A stretch of 64,000 nt of DNA from CAYSPG01 sp964432885 (GTDB lineage: Bacteria > Bacteroidota > Bacteroidia > AKYH767-A > OLB10): positions 8,785 to 72,784 of the forward strand of contig CAYSPG010000017.1 in assembly GCA_964432885.1 (NCBI GenBank), written 5' to 3'. The position numbers were made by a program, and so were the translations under genes. The notes under the pieces were generated by a model that worked only from the letters and a program-made list of their open reading frames with translations, ran no database searches and was not told where the DNA came from. Shown one piece after another: positions 18,196 through 26,725 of this stretch; within the stretch, counting starts at the first letter, position 1; every line of letters begins with the position of its first letter.

Positions 18196-19197
18196 ATGGA
18201 AGTTTATAGCCATTTAAATCCACGCCATCAAAACGCGCTGGCAGCCATCACCAATGATTTCCCCTTCCAGTTCCTATCTGGATTTACTCTGTTTTACAAA
18301 AACTTTATGAAAGAAGATTTGGAAATAGTGTACAATAAGGAAATGGATGCCTATATACCTGTGCGCATCATTCAATCAAAGTTTTTTAGTTTGGGACAAA
18401 TAATGCATGCTCCTATAAGAAATAATCAGGAACTTTTACCACAGGACCAACTATTATTTTTTAAAAAATTGCTTGCCCATTTTTTAAAACACAAATCAAT
18501 TGTTCGTTTTGTGCAGCCGCACCCATACGGAATATTGGGGGCCGTACCAGAAGGCGCTCACTCGTGTGAGTTTGGTACTTATGTCATTAATCTTCAACAA
18601 AACTACGAGGACATCTTTAATGCATTTCATCCCAAATACCAAAAAGCCATTTTACATTCGGAAAAAAATGGAGCTGTAGTTAAATTTGGATTGAATGTGC
18701 TTAGCGATTTTTATAAATGTTATGCTGAAACAATGCAGCGTGTTGGAATGAAAGCAGAATCATTTGATTTTTTTCAATCCTTTTATCGTTGCATGGGCAG
18801 TGATAATGTTACAGCCGGAGTGGTATATGATAATGACGAACCCATTGGAGGAATATTTATGCTGCACTCAAAGTTTGCTGCTTTGTGTACACATGCCGGA
18901 AGCCGTGGCGAATCGAAACTTTATGGTGCCATGAAATACCTGCATGCACAAATGATGCGCAAATTAAAAGCGCACGAAATTTTAAAATACGATTTGGTAG
19001 GTGTGCGTATTGGAAATAATGATCCGGCATTAGAAGGTATTTTCCGTTTTAAAAAAGGTTTTGGTGGAGATTTAAAAACAGGATACCTGTGGAAAATAGA
19101 TTTAAATCCTGTAAAGGCAAAAATGTATGACCTTTTAATAAAGCTAAAACATAAAGGTGCACCATATAAAGACATTATAGACCAAGTAAACACCTAA
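18196..19197 (+). CDS. FemAB/GNAT-fold acyltransferase-like protein
   Basis: This 333-residue protein resembles FemAB-like proteins with tandem GNAT folds. The visible hallmarks are the first half with FQFLSGFTLFYKNF and HPYGILGAVPEG, the segment FHPKYQKAILHSEKNG typical of 'K.R..I.KA.K.G' helices, and the C-terminal half with GGIFMLHSKFAALCTHAGS and KYDLVGVRIGNNDPALEGIFRFKKGFGG. The last resembles the 'YDFGG...GIY.FK..FG' motif of FemX/FmhB. FemAB enzymes transfer aminoacyl groups to peptidoglycan precursors; relatives in polysaccharide clusters may acylate sugars. Context between wecB and a GT4 gene favours modification of a surface glycan. The acyl donor is unknown. Confidence 0.72.
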   Translation: MEVYSHLNPRHQNALAAITNDFPFQFLSGFTLFYKNFMKEDLEIVYNKEMDAYIPVRIIQSKFFSLGQIMHAPIRNNQELLPQDQLLFFKKLLAHFLKHKSIVRFVQPHPYGILGAVPEGAHSCEFGTYVINLQQNYEDIFNAFHPKYQKAILHSEKNGAVVKFGLNVLSDFYKCYAETMQRVGMKAESFDFFQSFYRCMGSDNVTAGVVYDNDEPIGGIFMLHSKFAALCTHAGSRGESKLYGAMKYLHAQMMRKLKAHEILKYDLVGVRIGNNDPALEGIFRFKKGFGGDLKTGYLWKIDLNPVKAKMYDLLIKLKHKGAPYKDIIDQVNT

Positions 19198-19231
19198 CCT
19201 ATTTAAAAATTTTACTATTTGATAAAAATAT

Positions 19232-20413
19232 ATGCATGTACTTTTAGTTCCATCGTGGTACAAATCTATTACTGAGCCTGTACTTGGTACTTTTTTTGAA
19301 GAACAGGCCCGTGCCCTTATAAAGGCTGGTCATAAGGTAGGAATTATTTATCCGCAACTTGCTCCGGTAAGCGCAATGTTTGGCAAAAAAGATGAAATCA
19401 ATGAATTTTTTAACGACCATGGTTTACCTACATTTTCCTTTATTTATCAGTCAAAAATTCCAAAACTAAGATCGGTAATATATAAACGTTTTGCCGATAG
19501 GGTATCAAAAGTTTTTTCTTTGTACACCGAGCAATACGGTACTCCTGATATTATTCACGCTCATTCGGTTTTTCATGGAGGCATAGCTGCTTTTTATATT
19601 TCAAAAGCCAATAATATTCCAATAGTAATTACTGAACATCTTACCGCTTTTATGAATGGAAGCATAACTCATAAAGATGACATTAAGTTGTCATCTTCCA
19701 TTTTTAGAAAGGCCAATGCTTCAATAATTGTAAGCCACAATTTTAAAAAAGATATTGAAAATGCTTTAAGACTTCCATCTGATACATTTACTGTAGTCCA
19801 TAATATGGTGGCCGATTTATTTTTTGAAAACGTAAAGGAAAAAAAACACCTGCCGGGAGAAGAATTCTTATTTTTCACCAATTCATTTTTACTGCCCCGA
19901 AAAAACCACAAACTGATTTTTGAAGCGATAAAAATACTGATTGAAAAAGGAGTAAACGTGCGGCTTAGAGTTGGAGGCGATGGCCCATTAAAAGACGATT
20001 TAACCGCTTTGACTTTAAGCATGGGTCTTGAAAATAAAATAACTTTTCTTGGAGCCTTATCACGCCAGCAGGTAAAAGAAGAGGTAGATGCCTGCCACTC
20101 GTTTGTATTATCAAGTTTATACGAAACTTTTGGAGTGGTGCTTATTGAGAGTTTTGCTTGCGGCAGACCTGTGGTTGTTACCGATTCGGGCGGACCAAGA
20201 GATTTTGTTACACCATCAAATGGAATACTGGTTAATGAATTTGATGCAACAAAACTTGCAAACGGGATGCAAGAAATTATAGAAAACTACAGCACATATA
20301 ACCAACTTCAAATTTCAAAAAGTTGTTTCGACCTTTTTAATGAAAAAAAAATTGAATCGGAAATAGAAGCGATTTATAAAAACATTTTAATACCTAAAAA
20401 ACAAAGTACATAA
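19232..20413 (+). CDS. Glycosyltransferase family 4 protein
   Basis: This 393-residue GT-B glycosyltransferase probably transfers a sugar from a nucleotide donor to a membrane-linked acceptor. The N-terminal domain opens with LLVPSWYKS and GTFFEEQARALIKAGHKVG, typical of GT4 acceptors. The C-terminal donor domain has NSFLLPRKNHKLIFEAIKIL, RVGGDGPLKDDL, ALSRQQVKEEVDACHSFVLSSLYETFGVVLIESFACGRPVV and TDSGGPRDFV; the last two include the EX7E region. There is no membrane segment, so it is cytoplasmic or peripheral. It is the third gene of the wecB cluster. Donor and acceptor are not predictable. Confidence 0.9.
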   Translation: MHVLLVPSWYKSITEPVLGTFFEEQARALIKAGHKVGIIYPQLAPVSAMFGKKDEINEFFNDHGLPTFSFIYQSKIPKLRSVIYKRFADRVSKVFSLYTEQYGTPDIIHAHSVFHGGIAAFYISKANNIPIVITEHLTAFMNGSITHKDDIKLSSSIFRKANASIIVSHNFKKDIENALRLPSDTFTVVHNMVADLFFENVKEKKHLPGEEFLFFTNSFLLPRKNHKLIFEAIKILIEKGVNVRLRVGGDGPLKDDLTALTLSMGLENKITFLGALSRQQVKEEVDACHSFVLSSLYETFGVVLIESFACGRPVVVTDSGGPRDFVTPSNGILVNEFDATKLANGMQEIIENYSTYNQLQISKSCFDLFNEKKIESEIEAIYKNILIPKKQST

Positions 20414-20441
20414 TAGGGTGTTACTGTTCTTTAATTAGCCT

Positions 20442-21488
20442 ATGCAAAAAAAAAAATTACTCATCACCTTTGATTATGAACTTTTTTTAGGTAACCGCAG
20501 TGGAAACACCACCGAATGCCTGTTTACCCCAACCAACAAAGTGCTTGATGTAATAGAAAGTAAAAATGCTAAAGCCATTTTTTTTGTTGACACAACTTAC
20601 TTACTAACGCTTAAAAAAAATCAAAACCATAACAGCAAAATAAAACTTGATTTTGAACAAGTTTGCAACCACATTGCTTCAATGGTTAAAAGAGGACATT
20701 ATGTTTATCCTCACCTTCATCCCCACTGGCTTGATGCAGAATACATAGATTCATCAAATGAATGGCGTTTAAATAACACCAGTAAGTACCGCTTTCATCA
20801 CTGTTCAATACAACAACGCGAAGAGGTATTTGATAGATCAATGGAGTTGCTTTATCAGATTATTCAACCTATTAACACAAGCTACAACATTGATGCTTAC
20901 CGGGCAGGTGGTTGGTGCATACAACCATTTGATGATTTTTTGCCTTTTTTTAATAAGCATAATATTAAATTTGACTTTAGTGTTTTGGGGGGGTTTTATT
21001 TGTTTAGCAACGCACAGTATTTCGACTTTTCATTGGCACCTGAAAAAAATATTTACGCCTTTAGCAACAACGTTACTGCTGAAGATATCGCTGGTTCCTT
21101 TTATCAGTTCAATATTTCTTCCATCCATATAAACCCGGTAACAAAATTTGCTGAACGCCTTTTTCTAAAACTATACACTAAGCTGTTTAATGACCATAGC
21201 TATAATCGTGGTGAAGGACAAATTGCAGTTAAACTTGATTTGCAAAATTTTAAACCAGCTACCAGTGGGCATGATATTCTCGATTCAAATTGGGAACGTG
21301 TAGCTATCGAATTACTTACCAGAATGAAGCTTCCTGTTTATAAAAAGCTTTTTTCAGAAACCGATTATATGCATTTTATATCTCACCCAAAAATGCTCAC
21401 AAATCATAACATTAGAATGTTTGACAAATTTCTTCAACATGCCTTTTCAAAGTATGATCTTGAAACCGATTTTAAGAAAATGATTTAA
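20442..21488 (+). CDS. Polysaccharide deacetylase-like protein
   Basis: This 348-residue protein looks like a divergent member of the NodB/polysaccharide-deacetylase superfamily. The N-terminus has LLITFDYELFLGN, with Asp-Tyr-Glu in place of the classic TFDDG, followed by KAIFFVDTTYLL and the metal-binding-type motif RGHYVYPHLHPHWLDAEY, with two His spaced as in HxxxH. Later segments (YRAGGWCIQP and KLDLQNFKPATSGHDIL) also resemble the family. There is no signal peptide, so action on a cytoplasmic or membrane-linked intermediate is likely. It closes the wecB cluster and converges on the phosphatase-fold gene. The substrate is unknown. Confidence 0.72.
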   Translation: MQKKKLLITFDYELFLGNRSGNTTECLFTPTNKVLDVIESKNAKAIFFVDTTYLLTLKKNQNHNSKIKLDFEQVCNHIASMVKRGHYVYPHLHPHWLDAEYIDSSNEWRLNNTSKYRFHHCSIQQREEVFDRSMELLYQIIQPINTSYNIDAYRAGGWCIQPFDDFLPFFNKHNIKFDFSVLGGFYLFSNAQYFDFSLAPEKNIYAFSNNVTAEDIAGSFYQFNISSIHINPVTKFAERLFLKLYTKLFNDHSYNRGEGQIAVKLDLQNFKPATSGHDILDSNWERVAIELLTRMKLPVYKKLFSETDYMHFISHPKMLTNHNIRMFDKFLQHAFSKYDLETDFKKMI

Positions 21489-21517
21489 TTAATTGAAAAA
21501 TTTCAGAAGAACTTTTA

Positions 21518-22933
21518 TCACGACATTCCATCCATTTTTTCGTATTTCATATAAGGTGGAATTGGAATATTAAAGTTTTGAAGAATATTGGGAACAATTG
21601 CTGTAGATAATACCGACTTTATTTCTTGTGTTTGCGGCTTTAGTTGTGGATCATAAATAAGACAAGTACCTTCAGGAATATGATATGCTGTTGAATCAGC
21701 TTTATCTTCAATAATTAAATTATATAACCCCAATTCTTTAAACGGAATCTGAACTCCATCAACAACAGCAAATGCCTTGCTTACATTTTTTTGGCCAAAA
21801 TCAATAGCAAAAAAACCGTTTTCTTGTAAACGAAAAGTGGTAGGTTCATTTCCAATTACAATTTTTTCGAGCTTGTTTTTAAAGTCATTTACTCTTTCAG
21901 GATTAATGCGAACATTAAATTGAGGAAACATTGATGGAACTGAAGTGTATTCATCAGATTGAATTCCAAGAGCGTTTAAAAACACTTCGGGCTTTTCAAC
22001 GTACACTTGTGAATCAATTTGTTCGGCTGTGGTAGATGCTTGCCCCATACTGCTTGCAACTATTAACTTATAACCCGGATTGTTATTTACAAACTCAACC
22101 ACCTCCTTAAAAAAACGATTGAAAACTCCCATAGTAAAATTTATCTCATTCTTATAGGTATCCACCCAGTCCTTTTCAATATTAAAGTTAGAATAATCGC
22201 CTGGGTAGGCAGCAGCCCAATACCTGTGCATTGATGACGCTACATGGTTGGTAAAGAAAGTAGCAAACTGGGGTTTGGTATTTTTTAACTGTTTTATAAA
22301 AACATCAAAAGCAAGCACCATTTGATAAGTGCGTCTTCGTGTTTTTATCCAAGGTTTTTTTCTTTCGTTGAGCACATGCATTCCCAGTTCAACAAATGTA
22401 GAAGTGCGTAAGCCTAACCGAGGCGCATTTAAAATAACTTTTGCACCTGATTTTAGATTCAATGATGATGATACGTTTCGAGATGATTCACGAGACATTT
22501 GAAGATTAAAATCCTGAAAAGACTCGATGTATTCAGGATAGGCGGTTTTAGATGTTGCAAATGGGTCAGGAATGTAAAATGCATAATCGCGGTAATTTTC
22601 AGGAGGAGGAGAAGAATGCATGCTTCCACAAACGCCTGTGCTTATTCCGTTTTTTTGAAGTATTTCCCAAACAGAGGGATACCTTGAATTAGCCTCTGAT
22701 AAGTCTTGATTAAAATCGCTAATACGATGTTTAAGGTTATTTACACCTCTGTGTAAGGTTGGCCAGGTGATCCATGGTGATAATTCGCCTTCATCTGGAA
22801 CAATGGTTTCGTATTTGCTGCATTTTTCGAGATACTGCGCCAAAAATGAATCAGGATTTCTCTGACAATAATCGCGCATTACGCGCCATGGTACTTCATT
22901 TAGTTCAAATAAGATAACTTTTTTGGATTGCAT
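21518..22933 (-). CDS. Alkaline-phosphatase-superfamily protein, divergent metal site
   Basis: This 471-residue protein has the layout of type I phosphodiesterase/alkaline phosphatase-fold enzymes: an N-terminal strand (VILFELNEVPW), a candidate nucleophile Thr59 in SPWITWPTLHRGVN, and a central TFFTNHVASSMHRYW segment with His230 and His236. However, where most relatives have a Ser-Asp-His-Gly metal-ligand motif, this one reads VASSMGQAS (residues 292-300), lacking the Asp-His pair. There is no signal peptide. It is convergent with the deacetylase at the end of the glycan cluster and may act on the same glycan. Whether it is catalytically active is unclear. Confidence 0.65.
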   Translation of the reverse strand: MQSKKVILFELNEVPWRVMRDYCQRNPDSFLAQYLEKCSKYETIVPDEGELSPWITWPTLHRGVNNLKHRISDFNQDLSEANSRYPSVWEILQKNGISTGVCGSMHSSPPPENYRDYAFYIPDPFATSKTAYPEYIESFQDFNLQMSRESSRNVSSSLNLKSGAKVILNAPRLGLRTSTFVELGMHVLNERKKPWIKTRRRTYQMVLAFDVFIKQLKNTKPQFATFFTNHVASSMHRYWAAAYPGDYSNFNIEKDWVDTYKNEINFTMGVFNRFFKEVVEFVNNNPGYKLIVASSMGQASTTAEQIDSQVYVEKPEVFLNALGIQSDEYTSVPSMFPQFNVRINPERVNDFKNKLEKIVIGNEPTTFRLQENGFFAIDFGQKNVSKAFAVVDGVQIPFKELGLYNLIIEDKADSTAYHIPEGTCLIYDPQLKPQTQEIKSVLSTAIVPNILQNFNIPIPPYMKYEKMDGMS

Positions 22934-23057
22934 TCGGTTTTTCGTTTTAAATAGTTAAGTAAAAGTACGGCATAATTTGGTTTTAGCGCTGACAAAAATC
23001 GTGCATTTTATGGCAGTTGTCAATACATTTTTCAACATCGTTCAAAATGGATGTATA

Positions 23058-23093
23058 TTAAAAAAGCGAAACCCCGACCTAAGCCGGGGCTTC
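23058..23093 (-). terminator. Rho-independent terminator of the small secreted-protein gene
   Basis: A hairpin pairs 23068-23076 (GAAACCCCG) with 23085-23093 (CGGGGCTTC), with one mismatch and an 8-nt loop. On the minus strand it is followed by a six-T tract, as expected for a terminator of the gene ending at 23127. Confidence 0.7.
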
Positions 23094-23126
23094 TACCTAA
23101 ACCTAAAAACTATGAAAACAACTTCT

Positions 23127-23411
23127 TTATTTCTGTGAATTTTCCTTTTGGAGTTTCTCCATTTTTACAGTTTTGTTTTTATTCTGTTCAGGAGATATGT
23201 CTTTAACAACTATTGTGCCTTTTTTGTTTTCTTCTTTTTTATTATTTTTTGTTATCGGCTTGCGTTTTTTGACACTATTAATTTTAGTTGGTTTAACTAC
23301 TGTTTGACTTTGAGGTTTAATTATACTATCGGTTTGCGCATAAATGAAAGTGGCCGGTAGCACAATTAAGATTAAACAACTAATACCTTTTTTTATAACT
23401 GCTGTAAACAC
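23127..23411 (-). CDS. Small secreted Lys/Asn-rich protein of unknown function
   Basis: The open frame extends to 23471 (TTG), but I place the start at the GTG at 23411. It gives a compact signal peptide (MFTAVIKKGISCLILIVLPA to FIYAQ), and a CATCTTTG element lies 4 nt upstream of it. The mature part of about 68 residues is hydrophilic and rich in Lys, Asn, Gln and Thr (VKPTKINSVKKRKPITKNNK), with no recognised domain. It probably acts in the periplasm or at the surface. It has its own terminator. Real expression is supported by the promoter-start-terminator arrangement; function is unknown. Confidence 0.55.
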   Translation of the reverse strand: MFTAVIKKGISCLILIVLPATFIYAQTDSIIKPQSQTVVKPTKINSVKKRKPITKNNKKEENKKGTIVVKDISPEQNKNKTVKMEKLQKENSQK

Positions 23412-23415
23412 TGCA

Positions 23416-23423
23416 CAAAGATG
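23416..23423 (-). promoter_or_regulatory. -7-like element CATCTTTG four bases before a GTG start
   Basis: Minus-strand CATCTTTG (one deviation from TAnnTTTG), then TGCA, then GTG at 23411. The spacing equals that seen before the genes at 10714, 24779 and 27574. Confidence 0.35.
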
Positions 23424-23519
23424 ACTGTTTTGTAATGAAAAAGTGGTGAAACGATGTAAAAAAAATGTCAATATAACTTAAAAGCACTATAGATATATCT
23501 TATTTAATTATTATAGCTC

Positions 23520-24779
23520 TTAGCCATTACTTCTAATAGCCTCAACAGGGTCAAGTCGAGATGCGCTCCATGCAGGAATAAAACCCGACAGCACCCCAAT
23601 AAAGGCTGAAATTCCTATTCCCCAAAATAAATTTTCAAGGGTAAGTAACAATGAAAATCCTAAAATATCCTCAGCAAAAAAAGTAAGTATGTAGATGATA
23701 AACAAACCGGCAAGTCCGCCAATCAAACATAAGGTAACAGCTTCAACCAAAAACTGAAGCAGAATAAAATAACGCTTTGCACCCAATGATTTTTGAATCC
23801 CTATTTGATTGGTGCGTTCGCGTACTGAAACAAACATGATGTTGGCAATACCAAAGCCACCTACTATTATTGAAAAAATAGCAATAAAACCTCCTGCAAA
23901 ATTTACCGTGCTAAACAAACTTGAAACACCATTGGTAAATAATGTAGATTCATTAAGAGCAAAGTTATCATCTTGTGAAGGGCGCAACCTTCTGATTGAA
24001 CGCATGGCACTTTTTAAATCATCTTTTGCATATGCAGCAGCAATTCCATCTTTAATTTTTGCTTTTATAAACGGGTTGTTGTTCTCTGTTTTAAGATCAA
24101 CCAGATTACGGCCACTGTTTAATGGTATAAGCACAAAATTATCTGAACTTGCCTCAAGTAAACTTTTGCCTTCCTTTTTAAAAACTCCTATTACTTCAAA
24201 CCTTTTTCCTAATACCTTTATGCTTTTTCCAATTGGGTTTGTGTTTCCAAATAATCCATCGGCCACATCATTACCAATTACCGCGATTGGGCGACCCGAA
24301 GCTGATTCTGTTTCAGAAAAATAGCGCCCATCTCGAATGTCAAATGATTTTATTTTATAGTAATCATGTGTCGCCAAGCCAACTGTAATATTCTCAACAG
24401 CGTTATTCAAATATTTTACCGTTCTGTTGGCCACATAAGCTTCAAACGTAAATGTTTGAATAGTGCTGGTACGAATTTTTAGCTCCTCCATTTCTTTAGG
24501 AGATGGCACAGGCCTCTGCCAATACTTCCACCAGTTATCAAAGCCTCCTTCCCATGGCCATTTTTCGATATAAATCACATTGTCGCCAAACGATTCCATA
24601 CTTTTATGAATGTTATCTTCCATCCCATCCACAACAGTAAACACAGATATGATGGAAAAAATGCCTATAGTGATTCCTAATAACGATAAAAAAGTACGCA
24701 GTTTATTGGCACGCAAAGCATGCAGGGCAAACAAAACGCTTTCTTTTAAAAGTTTAATAAATATACGCAGCCTTAGCAT
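23520..24779 (-). CDS. MacB-type ABC transporter permease
   Basis: This 419-residue protein has the MacB/FtsX layout. There is one N-terminal membrane helix (about 25-50, RTFLSLLGITIGIFSIISVF), a large periplasmic domain of the MacB_PCD type (about 50-270), then three C-terminal helices including GGFIAIFSIIVGGFGIANIMFV. A cytoplasmic loop reads RERTNQIGIQKSLGAKR, and the protein ends PAWSASRLDPVEAIRSNG. Such permeases pair with a LolD/MacB-like ATPase, which is not adjacent here. They export lipoproteins, peptides or siderophores, or transmit force across the envelope. A TACCTTTG element sits 4 nt before the ATG. Confidence 0.9.
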   Translation of the reverse strand: MLRLRIFIKLLKESVLFALHALRANKLRTFLSLLGITIGIFSIISVFTVVDGMEDNIHKSMESFGDNVIYIEKWPWEGGFDNWWKYWQRPVPSPKEMEELKIRTSTIQTFTFEAYVANRTVKYLNNAVENITVGLATHDYYKIKSFDIRDGRYFSETESASGRPIAVIGNDVADGLFGNTNPIGKSIKVLGKRFEVIGVFKKEGKSLLEASSDNFVLIPLNSGRNLVDLKTENNNPFIKAKIKDGIAAAYAKDDLKSAMRSIRRLRPSQDDNFALNESTLFTNGVSSLFSTVNFAGGFIAIFSIIVGGFGIANIMFVSVRERTNQIGIQKSLGAKRYFILLQFLVEAVTLCLIGGLAGLFIIYILTFFAEDILGFSLLLTLENLFWGIGISAFIGVLSGFIPAWSASRLDPVEAIRSNG

Positions 24780-24783
24780 GACA

Positions 24784-24791
24784 CAAAGGTA
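24784..24791 (-). promoter_or_regulatory. -7 element TACCTTTG four bases before the permease ATG
   Basis: Exact TAnnTTTG match on the minus strand, followed by TGTC and the ATG at 24779. This implies a transcript with no or almost no 5' leader. Confidence 0.55.
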
Positions 24792-25102
24792 GTAGAAATG
24801 TTAAAGTTAAATATTGCGTTTCGGTTTACTAGCAATACTGTTTATCTTTTGTTAAGAGCAATTTTTTTTTTAAAATAGTCTAAACAAAAAAAAACGTCCT
24901 TTAGTTTTTGCAACCGAGGCCATCTTAGTGAAAAAAAATAAACTTATTGTAACACATTTTTTCCATGCTTTACATTGTCGGTAATTTTGACAGGGGCAAG
25001 TGTTTAATTGTAAATGCCATTTAAGAGAGTTCCTTTTTCCAGAAGTATCACATTCACTAATACAACGAAAGATTTTTTACAATTTCACTCTTTTGTACCA
25101 AA

Positions 25103-25137
25103 TAAAAAAGCCATCCTTACAGGGATGGCCTTTTTAT
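25103..25137 (-). terminator. Terminator hairpin after the histone-H1-like gene
   Basis: GCCATCC (25110-25116) pairs with GGATGGC (25123-25129) around a 6-nt loop. A-rich and T-rich flanks make it work on either strand. On the minus strand the T-run follows the stem, 15 bases beyond the stop at 25152. Confidence 0.8.
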
Positions 25138-25151
25138 TTTTAAAGAAGATA

Positions 25152-25376
25152 TTACTTCTTCTTTTTAGCAGCTTTCTTTTTAGCGGCTTTCTTTTTAGCG
25201 GCTTTCTTTTTAGGAGCCGCTTTTTTTGCAGAAACTGACCTACGCTTTGCAGCTTTCTTTTTAGGTGCAGCTTTCTTTTTAGCAGCTTTCTTTTTAGCCG
25301 CTTTCTTTTTGGGGGCAGCTTTTTTTGCCTCCACAACTGAAGTAGTAACTTCAGCAATCATTGAATTGTTCATCAT
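25152..25376 (-). CDS. Histone-H1-like lysine/alanine-rich protein
   Basis: This 74-residue protein has a short uncharged-to-acidic head (MMNNSMIAEVTTSVVEA) followed by a tail made almost only of KKKAA/APKKK units, with one break (RRSVSA, about residues 45-50). The composition matches bacterial H1/Hc1-like DNA-binding tails, which compact or bridge DNA. At DNA level the tail consists of near-perfect 15-bp tandem units, so its length may vary by slippage without frameshift. A clear terminator follows. A lysine-rich frame shifted by one base also exists but runs through the terminator and lacks a sensible start. DNA binding is inferred from composition only. Confidence 0.75.
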   Translation of the reverse strand: MMNNSMIAEVTTSVVEAKKAAPKKKAAKKKAAKKKAAPKKKAAKRRSVSAKKAAPKKKAAKKKAAKKKAAKKKK

Positions 25377-25480
25377 GATTATTTATTTATTGGTTAATTA
25401 ATCACACATTTATACTTCCGTTCTCTATTAATTGTTACATTATTTGAGCAACAATTTTTATTAAACAGATTTTTATTGAA

Positions 25481-26725
25481 TTAATGCACTGCTATTTTTT
25501 CTGATTGATATTCTCCTGCAGCAAGTTTTCCTTTTATTTTAGTAAACGCGTCAATCGTATATTTTACATCATCCAATGTATGCACTGCTGTTGGTATCAA
25601 TCGCAGCATAATAATTCCTTTGGGCACAACAGGATAAACAACCATTGAGCAAAACACATCGTAGTTTTCGCGCAAATCAAAAATCAAATTGGTTGCTTCG
25701 GGAATGGTTCCGTTTAAATATACGGGTGTTACAGGCGATTGCGTTTTTCCAATTTCAAATCCAGCTTCTTTTAACCCACCTTGTAATGCATCAACAATTT
25801 TCCACAGGTTTGCTTTCAACTCCGGTTTTGATTTTAAAAGTTCCAACCGCTTTAATGCGCCTATTACTAAAGGCATTGGTAAGCTTTTGGCAAATATCTG
25901 CGAACGCATATTATATTTCATGTACTCAATAACCTGCGCATCGCTGGCAATAAAAGCTCCGATGAGTGCCATTGATTTTGCAAACGTTCCAAAATATATA
26001 TCTACTCCATCCTGAACACCTTGTTCTTCGCCTGTTCCTGCTCCGGTTTTTCCCATGGTGCCAAAGCCGTGTGCATCGTCAACAAAAAGTCTGAACTGGA
26101 ATTTCTTTTTCAATGCAACAATCTCTTTCAACTTACCCTGATCACCGCTCATCCCAAACACACCTTCTGTGATTACCAATATGCTTCCTCCGGTTTCGTC
26201 AACAATTTTTTTGGCGCGCTCAAGTTGCTTTGATAGATTCTCAATATCATTATGCGGATACACAAACCGTTTGCCCATGTGCAAACGCAATCCATCTATT
26301 ATACATGCATGCGATTCGCTATCATATACTATTACGTCATGTCGGTCAACCAAACAGTCAATGGCGCTAACCATGCCCTGATATCCAAAGTTTAATAATA
26401 TAGCATCTTCTTTTCCTTCAAATTGTGCAAGTTCTTTTTCAAGTTGCATATGCAAGTCACTTTCGCCACTCATCATACGAGCGCCCATCGGAAGTCCTAA
26501 TCCAAATTTTTGTGCACCTTCGGTATCTGCTTTGCGAACTTCAGGGTGATTTGCAAGCCCCAGGTAATTATTTAAGCTCCAAACTAATTTTTCTTTTCCG
26601 CGAAAAATCATTCGGTTTGAAATTTCTCCTTCAAGTTTTGGAAAAGTAAAATAACCGTGCGATTCTTTTGCATGCATGCCCAACGGACCGCGGTTCTTTT
26701 TAATTTTCTCAAACAAATCTGCCAT
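25481..26725 (-). CDS. Alpha-oxoamine synthase, probable serine palmitoyltransferase
   Basis: This 414-residue PLP enzyme belongs to the family of KBL, BioF, HemA and serine palmitoyltransferase, which condense an amino acid with an acyl-CoA and release CO2. Visible motifs are SLNNYLGLANHPEV, GARMMSGESDLH, NFGYQGM, DSESHACIIDGLRL, the PLP-pocket FVDDAHGFGTMGKTG, and the Schiff-base Lys in YFGTFAKSMALIGAF. The N-terminal extension (HGYFTFPKLEGEISNRM) resembles Bacteroidota SPT proteins, which start sphingolipid synthesis. The 2-amino-3-ketobutyrate ligase alternative is less likely because there is no threonine dehydrogenase neighbour. The gene lies divergent from bamD across an 848-bp spacer. 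Confidence 0.82.
   Translation of the reverse strand: MADLFEKIKKNRGPLGMHAKESHGYFTFPKLEGEISNRMIFRGKEKLVWSLNNYLGLANHPEVRKADTEGAQKFGLGLPMGARMMSGESDLHMQLEKELAQFEGKEDAILLNFGYQGMVSAIDCLVDRHDVIVYDSESHACIIDGLRLHMGKRFVYPHNDIENLSKQLERAKKIVDETGGSILVITEGVFGMSGDQGKLKEIVALKKKFQFRLFVDDAHGFGTMGKTGAGTGEEQGVQDGVDIYFGTFAKSMALIGAFIASDAQVIEYMKYNMRSQIFAKSLPMPLVIGALKRLELLKSKPELKANLWKIVDALQGGLKEAGFEIGKTQSPVTPVYLNGTIPEATNLIFDLRENYDVFCSMVVYPVVPKGIIMLRLIPTAVHTLDDVKYTIDAFTKIKGKLAAGEYQSEKIAVH

Larger units (their letters stand above)
24780..25151. other. 372-bp intergenic region between the ABC permease and the H1-like gene
   Basis: Both flanking genes are on the minus strand. The region holds the TACCTTTG promoter element of the permease (24784-24791) and, at its far end, the terminator hairpin of the H1-like gene (25103-25137). 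The roughly 300 bases between are AT-rich, with no ORF or other hairpin I can support. Confidence 0.6.

Noticed and set aside
23809..24324. 171-aa plus-strand frame opposite the MacB-type permease
   Set aside because: The minus-strand gene is a full, conserved permease. The antisense frame has no recognised motif or promoter.
25085..25357. 90-aa Lys/Arg/Leu-rich frame overlapping the H1-like gene
   Set aside because: It is the +1 reading of the same 15-bp repeats, runs through the terminator hairpin, and lacks a sensible start. The KKKAA frame has ATG, composition and terminator.
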